A stretch of 6,000 bases of DNA, taken from assembly GCA_030536095.1 (NCBI GenBank), contig JAUNQQ010000021.1, positions 6,502 to 12,501 of the forward strand, read 5' to 3'. The notes beneath the pieces were generated by a model that saw only the letters and a list, made by a program, of their open reading frames with translations, did no database searches and had not been told where the DNA came from. Shown piece by piece: positions 1-5,623 of the stretch. The position numbers and the translations under genes were made by a program. The DNA comes from Candidatus Saccharimonadota bacterium. GTDB lineage: Bacteria > Patescibacteriota > Saccharimonadia > Saccharimonadales > Saccharimonadaceae. Within the stretch, counting starts at the first letter, position 1; each line of letters begins with the position of its first letter.

Positions 1-257
1 ATTTTCGTCCAAAGAGGCTCGTAGGGCTTATCGACCAGTTCACGTTCGGCCAGATAGGAACTCTGAATAAAACGAATTGCCTCGGCCTGTGCATCGACTT
101 CATTGCGAGCCATATTGAGCTCAAGATTAGATTCGGCAATTGCAATACCAAGATTCATGACCGCGATAGCAAGAACGGCAATGAGTGAGAAAATTGAGAG
201 TGCAAAAAGAACTTCAATAATTGTGTCGCCGCGATGAGTTCTGAAATTCCTTTTCAT
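1..257 (-). CDS. Type IV prepilin-like protein, 3' part beyond the window
   Basis: The first 85 codons are visible on the minus strand; the gene continues past base 1. The N-terminus is a class III prepilin signal: a short basic leader (MKRNFRTHRG), a cleavage Gly at residue 10, then DTIIEV with Glu at mature position +5, and a hydrophobic helix over about residues 13-38. The mature protein would start with Asp rather than the usual Phe. Such proteins are cut and N-methylated by a PilD-type peptidase and assembled into type IV pili or pseudopili. After the helix comes a polar stretch (about 42-66) that looks like a continuing amphipathic alpha-1 helix. The ATG (257-255) overlaps the TGA of the upstream prepilin gene (256-254) as ATGA, so translation is probably coupled. 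No clear Shine-Dalgarno sequence is visible. Major or minor pilin status cannot be judged from the fragment. Confidence 0.85.
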   Translation of the reverse strand, partial: MKRNFRTHRGDTIIEVLFALSIFSLIAVLAIAVMNLGIAIAESNLELNMARNEVDAQAEAIRFIQSSYLAERELVDKPYEPLWTK

Positions 258-1162
258 TTGCACCGATTCCCATAATAACCATTATTTTCGTCAGTTGGCC
301 TGCTGCCATCAGAATCTTGAGCAATTAATACTACGGAACTAGCTGATGAGGTGCCCGTTCCAGCATCTCCATCTGTAACTTCTGGCAAAATACGAATATT
401 GCGACGATTAGGCGAATTAATGCTAGGATTATCGCTCTGGTCGATACAAAAATCGCGAGTGTATCGAGTCGGCTCAGACCCATATTCGTATTCCGAGAAT
501 TTATTTTTTGAACCTGAATACCAGAGAGTGTGTATCTGATTATCGGACGGAGCACGAGCAATAATTAAGGTACCATTATAAAGATCACCAGAAGTATTTT
601 CGACTCGATAGTTATAAGAAATCTTATACTCGTAGTGATTGCCGGCGAATTCCCCAGGATTATAATAGATACCAGCATGAACGGCAAGAAGCGAACCAAA
701 GATGTCGTCAGCACTTTTACCTAAATTTTTAACCTCGGGACTGAGATCGTCAAACCTTTTCTCGAGTGATTCGCCATGCTCAATAGTCTCACCAACCAGA
801 TCGGCGACGGTAATTTTATTATAGTTACCATTACCATCTTCCCCAAAAATAATAACTTTTCCATAAAAAGCACAATCAGACTGACCAGAAAAGGATTTTT
901 CAATATCAACATTAGAGTCACTAGTGCATTTTCTACCTGCGGATGGCGGGGCTACATTCTGTGTATTCTCAACCTCAGAATAGACATTATGTAAAAACTC
1001 GACATAATCATTTATCGCCTCATTGTAGCGCTGAGTTTCAATACGACTCCGGGTTGTCGTAGCGATAGCAACAAAAAGTAGAGCCGTAATAGCGAGAAAG
1101 AGGGAAACTTCAATAATCGTAAAACCGACACGATGTTTTCGCAAGAAAGTATGACCCTTCAT
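254..1162 (-). CDS. Type IV prepilin-like protein, probably a large minor pilin
   Basis: This 302-residue protein has a prepilin N-terminus: basic leader of 13 residues ending in RVG, cleavage between Gly13 and Phe14, then FTIIEV with Glu18 at mature +5, and a single hydrophobic helix over about 15-36. The rest is a polar, Ser/Asn/Gly/Tyr-rich exported domain with no motif I recognise. Four cysteines (79, 97, 239, 301) could form two disulfides; Cys301 lies next to the C-terminus. At 302 residues it is about twice the length of a typical major pilin, so a minor pilin or pseudopilin is more likely. It precedes and overlaps another prepilin gene by 4 bases, indicating one operon. The start at 1162 is supported by the leader motif and by a promoter ending 7 bases upstream, implying a leaderless mRNA. 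The family assignment is secure; the exact role is not. Confidence 0.88.
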   Translation of the reverse strand: MKGHTFLRKHRVGFTIIEVSLFLAITALLFVAIATTTRSRIETQRYNEAINDYVEFLHNVYSEVENTQNVAPPSAGRKCTSDSNVDIEKSFSGQSDCAFYGKVIIFGEDGNGNYNKITVADLVGETIEHGESLEKRFDDLSPEVKNLGKSADDIFGSLLAVHAGIYYNPGEFAGNHYEYKISYNYRVENTSGDLYNGTLIIARAPSDNQIHTLWYSGSKNKFSEYEYGSEPTRYTRDFCIDQSDNPSINSPNRRNIRILPEVTDGDAGTGTSSASSVVLIAQDSDGSRPTDENNGYYGNRCK

Positions 1163-1169
1163 AGTTATA

Positions 1170-1198
1170 ATTATACACAGAAAATTAAAAATTGTCTA
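1170..1198 (-). promoter_or_regulatory. Promoter of the prepilin operon, predicted leaderless
   Basis: Read on the minus strand, TAGACA (1198-1193, 5 of 6 to the -35 consensus), a 17-base spacer, and a perfect TATAAT (1175-1170). The ATG of the prepilin gene begins 7 bases after the -10 box, about where transcription should start, and no Shine-Dalgarno sequence fits in between. A second TATAAT on the plus strand (1166-1171) overlaps the box but has no good -35 partner. Confidence 0.75.
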
Positions 1199-1281
1199 TG
1201 GTTAAAATTAGCAAAAGAGTTTTAGAAGAAGATAATGCCTTTGGTTATTTTAAGTAATAACGGATTAGGATAAAATAATAG

Positions 1282-1302
1282 TATTGCTTAGACTAAGCAA
1301 TA
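1282..1302. promoter_or_regulatory. Perfect 21-bp palindrome, candidate operator or hairpin
   Basis: The arm TATTGCTTAG is followed by a central A and the exact reverse complement CTAAGCAATA. It lies between the leftward pilin promoter and the rightward tRNA promoter, 46 bases upstream of the latter's -35 box. As DNA it resembles a binding site for a dimeric winged-helix or helix-turn-helix regulator; as RNA it could form a stem of about 9 bp. The following bases are only loosely T-rich on either strand, so it is not a convincing terminator. Which protein binds it, if any, is unknown. Confidence 0.5.
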
Positions 1303-1348
1303 ACAAAATGTGTTTTTAGAAAATGATGAAAAATTAGAGTGAAACTAC

Positions 1349-1377
1349 TTGAAAAAATCAGGGGGATTTGGTATAAT
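1349..1377 (+). promoter_or_regulatory. Strong promoter of the tRNA cluster
   Basis: TTGAAA (1349-1354), a 17-base spacer, and a perfect TATAAT (1372-1377) preceded by TGG, which makes an extended -10. Transcription should start near 1384, giving a leader of about 37 bases before tRNA-Glu. No other promoter of similar quality lies between here and the HAD gene, so it may drive the whole cluster and possibly the two protein genes behind it. Confidence 0.8.
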
Positions 1378-1420
1378 AAAAATATTCTGGGCTGGAAGTT
1401 CTAGGTCCTGGCTCAGGATT

Positions 1421-1495
1421 GGCCTCTTAGTATAACGGTTAGTACAACGGGTTTTCATCCCGTCAACGCGAGTTCGACTCTCGCAGAGGTCACCA
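1421..1495 (+). tRNA. tRNA-Glu (anticodon UUC)
   Basis: All four arms fold. The acceptor stem GGCCTCT/AGAGGTC has one G-U pair (G2-U71), and the D stem is GTAT/GTAC. The anticodon stem ACGGG/CCCGT carries loop TTTTCAT, with anticodon TTC at 1454-1456. The T arm is GCGAG-TTCGACT-CTCGC. The discriminator base is A and CCA is encoded (1493-1495). It is the first gene behind the promoter at 1349-1377. Its 3' end is shared with a downstream inverted repeat (1490-1514). Confidence 0.97.
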
Positions 1496-1514
1496 TGAGT
1501 TTTATTCATGGTGA
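1490..1514 (+). terminator. Hairpin overlapping the tRNA-Glu 3' end; possible weak terminator or processing signal
   Basis: TCACCATGA (1490-1498) and TCATGGTGA (1506-1514) are perfect 9-bp complements around a 7-base loop (GTTTTAT), followed by TTTTAGTATTTT. The shape is that of an intrinsic terminator, but the stem is AT-rich and the T tract is broken by AG and A. The left arm includes the last two acceptor bases, the discriminator and the CCA of tRNA-Glu, so this hairpin and the mature tRNA 3' end cannot both form. It could attenuate read-through to the next tRNAs or guide 3' processing. Confidence 0.45.
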
Positions 1515-1533
1515 TTTTAGTATTTTAAGACTT

Positions 1534-1609
1534 CTGGGATTGGCGCAGTTGGTAGCGCGCACGCCTGGGGGGCGTGAGGTCGCCAGTTCAAGTCTGGTAT
1601 CCCAGACCA
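1534..1609 (+). tRNA. tRNA-Pro (anticodon GGG)
   Basis: The acceptor stem CTGGGAT/ATCCCAG begins with C1-G72, the pair characteristic of bacterial tRNA-Pro. The D stem is GCGC/GCGC. The anticodon stem CACGC/GCGTG carries loop CTGGGGG, with anticodon GGG at 1567-1569, reading CCC and CCT. The T arm is GCCAG-TTCAAGT-CTGGT. The discriminator is A and CCA is encoded (1607-1609). It lies 38 bases after tRNA-Glu, with no clear promoter of its own. Confidence 0.97.
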
Positions 1610-1628
1610 AAAGAATTTTCGGATAATC

Positions 1629-1673
1629 CTAGAAACTCTTGGCTACTGGGAAATTCTAGAACTTTGGGAGTTT
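1629..1673 (+). repeat. Overlapping short inverted repeats between tRNA-Pro and tRNA-Arg
   Basis: Two six-base inverted pairs share bases: CTAGAA (1629-1634) with TTCTAG (1654-1659), and AAACTC (1633-1638) with GAGTTT (1668-1673). They are mutually exclusive because the left arms overlap. The last base of the second pair touches the first base of tRNA-Arg. They could help expose the tRNA 5' end for RNase P, but such short stems can arise by chance. Confidence 0.3.
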
Positions 1674-1750
1674 GGCGCCATAGCTCAGCTGGATAGAGCA
1701 GGAGACTTCTAAGCTCAAGGTCGTAGGTTCGAACCCTACTGGCGCTACCA
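1674..1750 (+). tRNA. tRNA-Arg (anticodon UCU), with weakened stems
   Basis: The D stem GCTC/GAGC, T arm GTAGG-TTCGAAC-CCTAC and encoded CCA (1748-1750) are canonical. The loop CTTCTAA (1706-1712) gives anticodon TCT at 1708-1710, reading AGA and AGG. Two regions are weak. The anticodon stem GGAGA/GCTCA pairs only at its three middle positions, with G27-A43 and A31-G39 mismatches. The acceptor stem GGCGCCA/TGGCGCT closes with a G1-U72 wobble. All three can be sequence peculiarities of a working tRNA, since the core is intact. It is the last tRNA of the cluster and ends 46 bases before the HAD gene. Confidence 0.88.
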
Positions 1751-1785
1751 GATTACAGTTGATATTCTTGAGATTGCTTATATTA

Positions 1786-1793
1786 AAAGGAGG
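1786..1793 (+). promoter_or_regulatory. Shine-Dalgarno sequence of the HAD gene
   Basis: AAAGGAGG ends 3 bases before the ATG at 1797. The match to the anti-SD is strong and the spacing is somewhat short. It fixes the start and shows that leadered genes in this genome use SD-directed initiation. The only promoter-like match upstream (TTGATA at about 1759-1764) lacks a good -10 at proper spacing. Confidence 0.75.
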
Positions 1794-1796
1794 AAG

Positions 1797-2375
1797 ATGA
1801 AAAGAAATATTATATTTGACATTGGCGGAATATTCTTAGATGATAAGAACCGGAAAATTACCGAGAAGTATGGTATAAACATAGACGAACAGAAAAGGAT
1901 TATGTCTGAAATCAGTTTTCGGGAGTGTCTGCTTGGAAATATTAGAGTAAAAGATTATATCGAAAAATTCCGAAATACAGAGTATTATGAGTTTGCAAAG
2001 GAGTCGTTATCGCCAGAAAATTATCGTAATTCTCTTCCTCCGATTCAGGAAATAATTGATTTAATCCCAAAATTAGAAGAATATAATTTGTATTTATTGT
2101 CAAATAACATCCTAGAAAGTTCTAAGTATTTCTATGGTTTTGTGCCGGAAAAATATTTCCAGGGGCACATTTTTTCATTTGAAGAACATTTAGTTAAGCC
2201 AGATCCGGAGATCTATGAATTACTACTAGATAGATATAACTTAGTAGCGGAAGAATGTATATTCTTTGATGATAAAAAGCGAAACACTGAGGCGGCAGAA
2301 AAGTTGGGGATAGAGAGTATGACAGTTGATTCTCCGGGGGTAATTTTGGAATATTTTGGAAATAAAAATGAATAG
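1797..2375 (+). CDS. HAD-superfamily hydrolase (phosphatase-like, subfamily IA type)
   Basis: This 192-residue protein shows the HAD motifs in order. Motif I is FDIGG, with nucleophile Asp8. Motif II is LLSNN (Ser102), motif III is KPDPEIY (Lys134), and motif IV is FFDD (Asp158, Asp159), the Mg2+ ligands. The second motif I Asp, usually two residues after the nucleophile, is Gly10 here; FDLGN/FDLGG variants of this kind occur in the YihX-like sugar-phosphatase group. A helical cap of about 70 residues between motifs I and II fits subfamily IA. The expected product is a soluble cytoplasmic phosphatase for a small phosphorylated metabolite; the substrate cannot be told. The ATPase gene starts 13 bases later, so the two are probably co-transcribed. 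By eye this gene is richer in A and T than the ATPase gene, with many AAA, ATT, TTA and AGA-type codons. Confidence 0.85.
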   Translation: MKRNIIFDIGGIFLDDKNRKITEKYGINIDEQKRIMSEISFRECLLGNIRVKDYIEKFRNTEYYEFAKESLSPENYRNSLPPIQEIIDLIPKLEEYNLYLLSNNILESSKYFYGFVPEKYFQGHIFSFEEHLVKPDPEIYELLLDRYNLVAEECIFFDDKKRNTEAAEKLGIESMTVDSPGVILEYFGNKNE

Positions 2376-2378
2376 TTA

Positions 2379-2383
2379 AGAGG
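2379..2383 (+). promoter_or_regulatory. Shine-Dalgarno sequence of the P-type ATPase gene
   Basis: AGAGG sits 5 bases before the ATG at 2389, inside the 13-base gap after the HAD stop codon. It supports this start and a shared transcript; there is no room for a separate promoter in the gap. Confidence 0.6.
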
Positions 2384-2388
2384 CGGAT

Positions 2389-4698
2389 ATGGAAGAATGG
2401 TTGACGAGCGAGGAGGTGGCTGAGCGCGAAAGGTCGGGGCTGACAAATGGAGGGGTGGAATCGCCGAGTAAGAGTGTGTGGCAGATTATTCAGGGTAACA
2501 TATTTACTTTTTTTAATCTGATATTTTTGATTATTGCGATTTTACTGATTTTAGTGGACTCGCCGAGAGATTTAACATTTTTGCCAATCGTAATAGCAAA
2601 CGCACTAATCGGGATTTTTCAAGAGCTAAGGGCGAAGAAGGTTTTGGATGAACTAAAAGTTCTAAATTCACCGAAGGCAACAGTGATTCGAGACGGAAAA
2701 GAGCAGGTAGTGAGGGTGGAAAAATTAGTAATGGATGATGTGATTTTACTGAAAGCAGGAGACCAGATTCCAGCGGATGCGGAGATTATTTCGGGAGAGG
2801 TGGCGGTAAATGAGTCATTGCTTACCGGGGAACCGGACGAGATTATAAAAAAGACGGGGGCGGAGTTATTATCGGGGAGTTTTGTGGTTTATGGAAATTG
2901 TCGGGCGCGGCTAACGAAGGTTGGAAGAGAGTCGTACGCAGCAAAATTAACAATCCGAGCGAGGGCAGAAAAAACTGGCGAACAGTCAGAGATTATGCGG
3001 TCGCTGAATAGATATATTAAGGTGGTGGGAGTTCTGATTATACCGATTGGGGTGTTGATGTTTTCACAACAGTATTTCTTCCAGGGAGCAACAGCACAAA
3101 ATGCGGTAGTGGCGATGGTGGCGGCAATACTGGGGATGATTCCGGAAGGACTGTTTTTGCTGTCATCAGTAACGCTATTAATTTCGGCAATGCGGCTAGC
3201 GCGTGAGCAAGTTATGCTACATGAGATGAAATCAATTGAGACGCTGGCGCGGGTTGATACTCTGTGTGTAGATAAAACCGGGACGATTACGAGTGAAAAA
3301 ATGAAGGTAGTCGAAACGACAGTAGAGGAAATTGGGGTACTCAAAAAATTCGTGAAGGCAGCAGGGGTGGCGGAGAATGCGACGATGGCGGCGGTGGCAG
3401 AGTTTGTGAAGGGAACTAAAATAAAGAAGACGACACTGGGAAAATCAGTAAAGATTTTTCCGTTTTCATCAAGATATAAGTATTCAGGAGTGGAATTTAC
3501 AGAGAAGACACTGGTGATGGGGGCGCCGGAAATGGTGATGCGGGAGGAGTTTGGCTCGATACAAGAGGAATGTGAAAAATGGTCGCGAAAAGGCTATCGG
3601 GTTTTGGTGTTTGGTGAATACCAGGGAAAAATAGACGAGAGTCGGAAACTGACCGGAGAAGTTAAGTTACTCGGGCTAATTATGTTGGAAAATGAAATTC
3701 GAAAAACGGCGGCGGAAACTTTTCGCTATTTCCGGGAACAGGGAGTTGAGGTGAAGGTAATTTCGGGGGACAATCCAGCGACAGTGGGCGAGGTAGCAAA
3801 AAAAGTCGGAATTCAGCATGCAGGGAAAATGGCGGATGCATCGAAAGTTACAGATGATGAAGAGTTAGAAAAAATCGTGATGGAGAAAACAGTTCTGGGA
3901 AGAGTCACCCCAGAACAAAAACGGAAAATTGTCAAGATTCTACAGCGAGCGGGGCGGACGGTGGCGATGACAGGAGACGGAGTAAATGATGTTTTGGCTT
4001 TGAAGGATGCGGATTGCTCGGTTGCGATGGCAAGCGGAGCACAGGCGGCGGTGCAGGTTGCACAAGTAGTACTATTAGAGTCAGATTTTTCGAAGATGCC
4101 GGAGGTAGTAGCAGAAGGGCGGAGAGTAGTTAATAATCTGGAGCGGAGCGGATCACTGTTTGTAGTAAAGAATATTTTTAGTATTATTATGGCGATTTTA
4201 TCAATAATGTTTATGTTTAGCTATCCGATGTTGCCGACGCAAGTTTCGCTAGTGACGGGATGGACGATTGGCGTACCATCATTCTTGCTTGCGCAAATAC
4301 CGAACAGAAAATTAATTAAGGGGAACTTTCTTCGGAATATAATTACGGTAGCGCTACCAGCGTCAATAACTGGGGTAATAACGCTTGTGGCAGTAGTGAT
4401 TATCGGGAAGATATTTCAGCTTTCGGCGGGGGAAATTTCGACGATTTGCACTGGTTGCTGGGGGGCGATTGGACTAATACATCTAGCCCGGATTTCGCGA
4501 CCGTTTGATATATTAAAATCTGGGATTTTTGCGATTTCCACAGCGGGACTACTAACCTGCTTTATTGGACTAAAACGGTGGTTTGGAATTGCGGAATTAG
4601 GAATGGTTGGCTTGGAAATCATGGCGGGAGGAATTTTAGCCACAGGGGGAATATATATAATGTTGAAGCGGACACTTGGAAAGATTTTGAGCCCGTAA
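2389..4698 (+). CDS. Cation-translocating P-type ATPase, CtpE-like
   Basis: This 769-residue membrane pump uses ATP to move a cation, probably Ca2+ by analogy with mycobacterial CtpE. Motifs in order are the actuator-domain TGEP (146-149), GMIPEGL in helix M4 (249-255), the phosphorylation site DKTGTIT (Asp295), a nucleotide-domain FSSRYKYSG (359-367) and GAPE (378-381), SGDNPA (459-464), and TGDGVND (528-534). Helices are estimated at about 37-56 and 60-78 (M1-M2), 210-226 and 238-268 (M3-M4), and six between 588 and 758, giving the ten of P2/P3-type pumps. There is no N-terminal heavy-metal domain and no CPC motif, so it is not a P1B copper or zinc pump. The PEGL without a second Pro, and the GDGVNDVLALKDAD stretch, point to the CtpE-like group. 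Met377 replaces the Lys of the usual KGAPE. The gene follows the HAD gene by 13 bases and ends 4 bases from convergent dnaJ. The substrate is inferred. Confidence 0.92.
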   Translation: MEEWLTSEEVAERERSGLTNGGVESPSKSVWQIIQGNIFTFFNLIFLIIAILLILVDSPRDLTFLPIVIANALIGIFQELRAKKVLDELKVLNSPKATVIRDGKEQVVRVEKLVMDDVILLKAGDQIPADAEIISGEVAVNESLLTGEPDEIIKKTGAELLSGSFVVYGNCRARLTKVGRESYAAKLTIRARAEKTGEQSEIMRSLNRYIKVVGVLIIPIGVLMFSQQYFFQGATAQNAVVAMVAAILGMIPEGLFLLSSVTLLISAMRLAREQVMLHEMKSIETLARVDTLCVDKTGTITSEKMKVVETTVEEIGVLKKFVKAAGVAENATMAAVAEFVKGTKIKKTTLGKSVKIFPFSSRYKYSGVEFTEKTLVMGAPEMVMREEFGSIQEECEKWSRKGYRVLVFGEYQGKIDESRKLTGEVKLLGLIMLENEIRKTAAETFRYFREQGVEVKVISGDNPATVGEVAKKVGIQHAGKMADASKVTDDEELEKIVMEKTVLGRVTPEQKRKIVKILQRAGRTVAMTGDGVNDVLALKDADCSVAMASGAQAAVQVAQVVLLESDFSKMPEVVAEGRRVVNNLERSGSLFVVKNIFSIIMAILSIMFMFSYPMLPTQVSLVTGWTIGVPSFLLAQIPNRKLIKGNFLRNIITVALPASITGVITLVAVVIIGKIFQLSAGEISTICTGCWGAIGLIHLARISRPFDILKSGIFAISTAGLLTCFIGLKRWFGIAELGMVGLEIMAGGILATGGIYIMLKRTLGKILSP

Positions 4699-4702
4699 TT
4701 AA

Positions 4703-5614
4703 TTATCCGAAAAAGCCTTTTCTTTTTGCATCCTTAAATTCAGAGAGAATTTCTTTTTGCTTCTTCGTAAGTTTCTTTGGAATATCAACAATAATCGTCA
4801 CAATATGCGGGCCGCGATCGCCGTCGGCGCGGAACGGAATGCCGTGCCCAGATAGGCGAAACGGTGTCCCAGATTGAGTTCCCTCGGGAACTTTCATCAC
4901 GACCGGGCCGTCAATAGTCATCACCTCCACCTCGCAACCCAATGCCGCATCAACCATATCAATATGTTTTTCGGACAATATAATATTTCCTTCTCGTGTC
5001 AAGTTTCGGTCTGGGCGGACGCGAATCTGGAGGAATAAATCTCCGCGTTCACCACCTTTTTCTGGCGCTTCACCACCTTTTCCGCGAATACGAATAGTGT
5101 TGCCATCATCAATCCCTGCGGGGATTTTTACGCGAATATTTTTTCCGTCGATATTTAAGCTTTTGGTTGTACCAAAAACTGCCTCCTTAAAACTAATCGA
5201 AACAGTGGTCGATAAGTCACGCCCGCGCATATTGCGCCGAGAAAATCCACCGCGCGCACCACCAAAGCCAAAAATTGAATCGATAATATCTTCAAAGCCA
5301 AAACCGTCCATATTGAAGGAATAACTAGCGCCGTTTCCGGAAAAGCCGCCAAAGCCACCAAATGGATTTCCACCCGCTGCGTCCGCACCATTTACTCCGG
5401 CGTGTCCAAACTGGTCATAGCGCGCGCGCTTCTGTTTATCCGATAAAACCTCATGCGCTTCCGAAACTTCTTTGAATTTTTCCTCCGCTTCCTTATCTCC
5501 TGGATTTTTATCGGGGTGATATTTTATTGCGAGCTTCCGATATGCCTTCTTAATTTCATCATCAGAAGCAGTTTTTGATACGCCTAAAACTTCATAATAA
5601 TCACGTTTCGCCAT
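4703..5614 (-). CDS. dnaJ: DnaJ-like co-chaperone without zinc finger
   Basis: This 303-residue J-protein stimulates the ATPase of DnaK (Hsp70) and delivers unfolded clients in the cytoplasm. The J domain spans about 5-69 with HPD at 33-35. A Gly/Phe-rich linker follows (about 80-125), including a [11 protein letters not shown] segment like the DIF motifs of DnaJ. The C-terminal beta-domains contain [10 protein letters not shown] (162-171) and [17 protein letters not shown] (242-258). The four CxxCxGxG repeats of classic DnaJ are missing: the chain runs directly from LNIDG to KNIRVKIP, and the only cysteine is Cys227. The architecture is that of type II (CbpA/DnaJB-like) proteins. An in-frame ATG at 5641 lies inside the promoter, so the start at 5614 ([11 protein letters not shown]) is chosen. 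The gene is controlled by a promoter overlapped by a CIRCE element. No dnaK or grpE is present in the window. Confidence 0.93.
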   Translation of the reverse strand: MAKRDYYEVLGVSKTASDDEIKKAYRKLAIKYHPDKNPGDKEAEEKFKEVSEAHEVLSDKQKRARYDQFGHAGVNGADAAGGNPFGGFGGFSGNGASYSFNMDGFGFEDIIDSIFGFGGARGGFSRRNMRGRDLSTTVSISFKEAVFGTTKSLNIDGKNIRVKIPAGIDDGNTIRIRGKGGEAPEKGGERGDLFLQIRVRPDRNLTREGNIILSEKHIDMVDAALGCEVEVMTIDGPVVMKVPEGTQSGTPFRLSGHGIPFRADGDRGPHIVTIIVDIPKKLTKKQKEILSEFKDAKRKGFFG

Positions 5615-5623
5615 AGTATTTCT

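Noticed and set aside
331..561. Open frames on both strands within the first prepilin gene (331-561, 351-539, 721-921, 776-994)
   Set aside because: They overlap a well-supported prepilin gene, have no SD or recognisable motif, and read as low-quality shadow translations.
1198..1257. Small plus-strand ORF of 19 codons, MVKISKRVLEEDNAFGYFK
   Set aside because: It reads like the start of a real protein and faintly recalls the N-terminus of TrpR-like regulators, but it has no SD, no promoter with a -35, and no continuation in any frame. It also starts inside the -35 box of the divergent pilin promoter. A remnant is possible but not supportable.
1384..1420. T-box or other riboswitch in the leader before tRNA-Glu
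   Set aside because: The leader is only about 37 bases and precedes a tRNA rather than an amino-acid gene; the CCTG-GCT-CAGG mini-hairpin is too short to mean much.
1759..1788. Possible promoter before the HAD gene (TTGATA with TATATT)
   Set aside because: The spacing to TATATT is only 14 bases, and at 17 bases the -10 would be ATTAAA, a poor match.
2889..3344. 151-codon minus-strand open frame inside the ATPase gene
   Set aside because: It lies opposite the conserved PEGL and DKTGT coding region; the Ser/Thr/Ile-rich translation is what the reverse of ATPase codons gives.
4709..4735. Short GAAAA/TTTTC stem followed by TTTTT after the ATPase stop, as a terminator
   Set aside because: The stem has only five A/T-dominated pairs and lies in codons for the conserved dnaJ C-terminus; too weak to call.
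4578..4877. 99-codon plus-strand open frame across the ATPase/dnaJ junction
   Set aside because: It is antisense to the dnaJ C-terminal domain and out of frame with the ATPase end, without SD or known motif.
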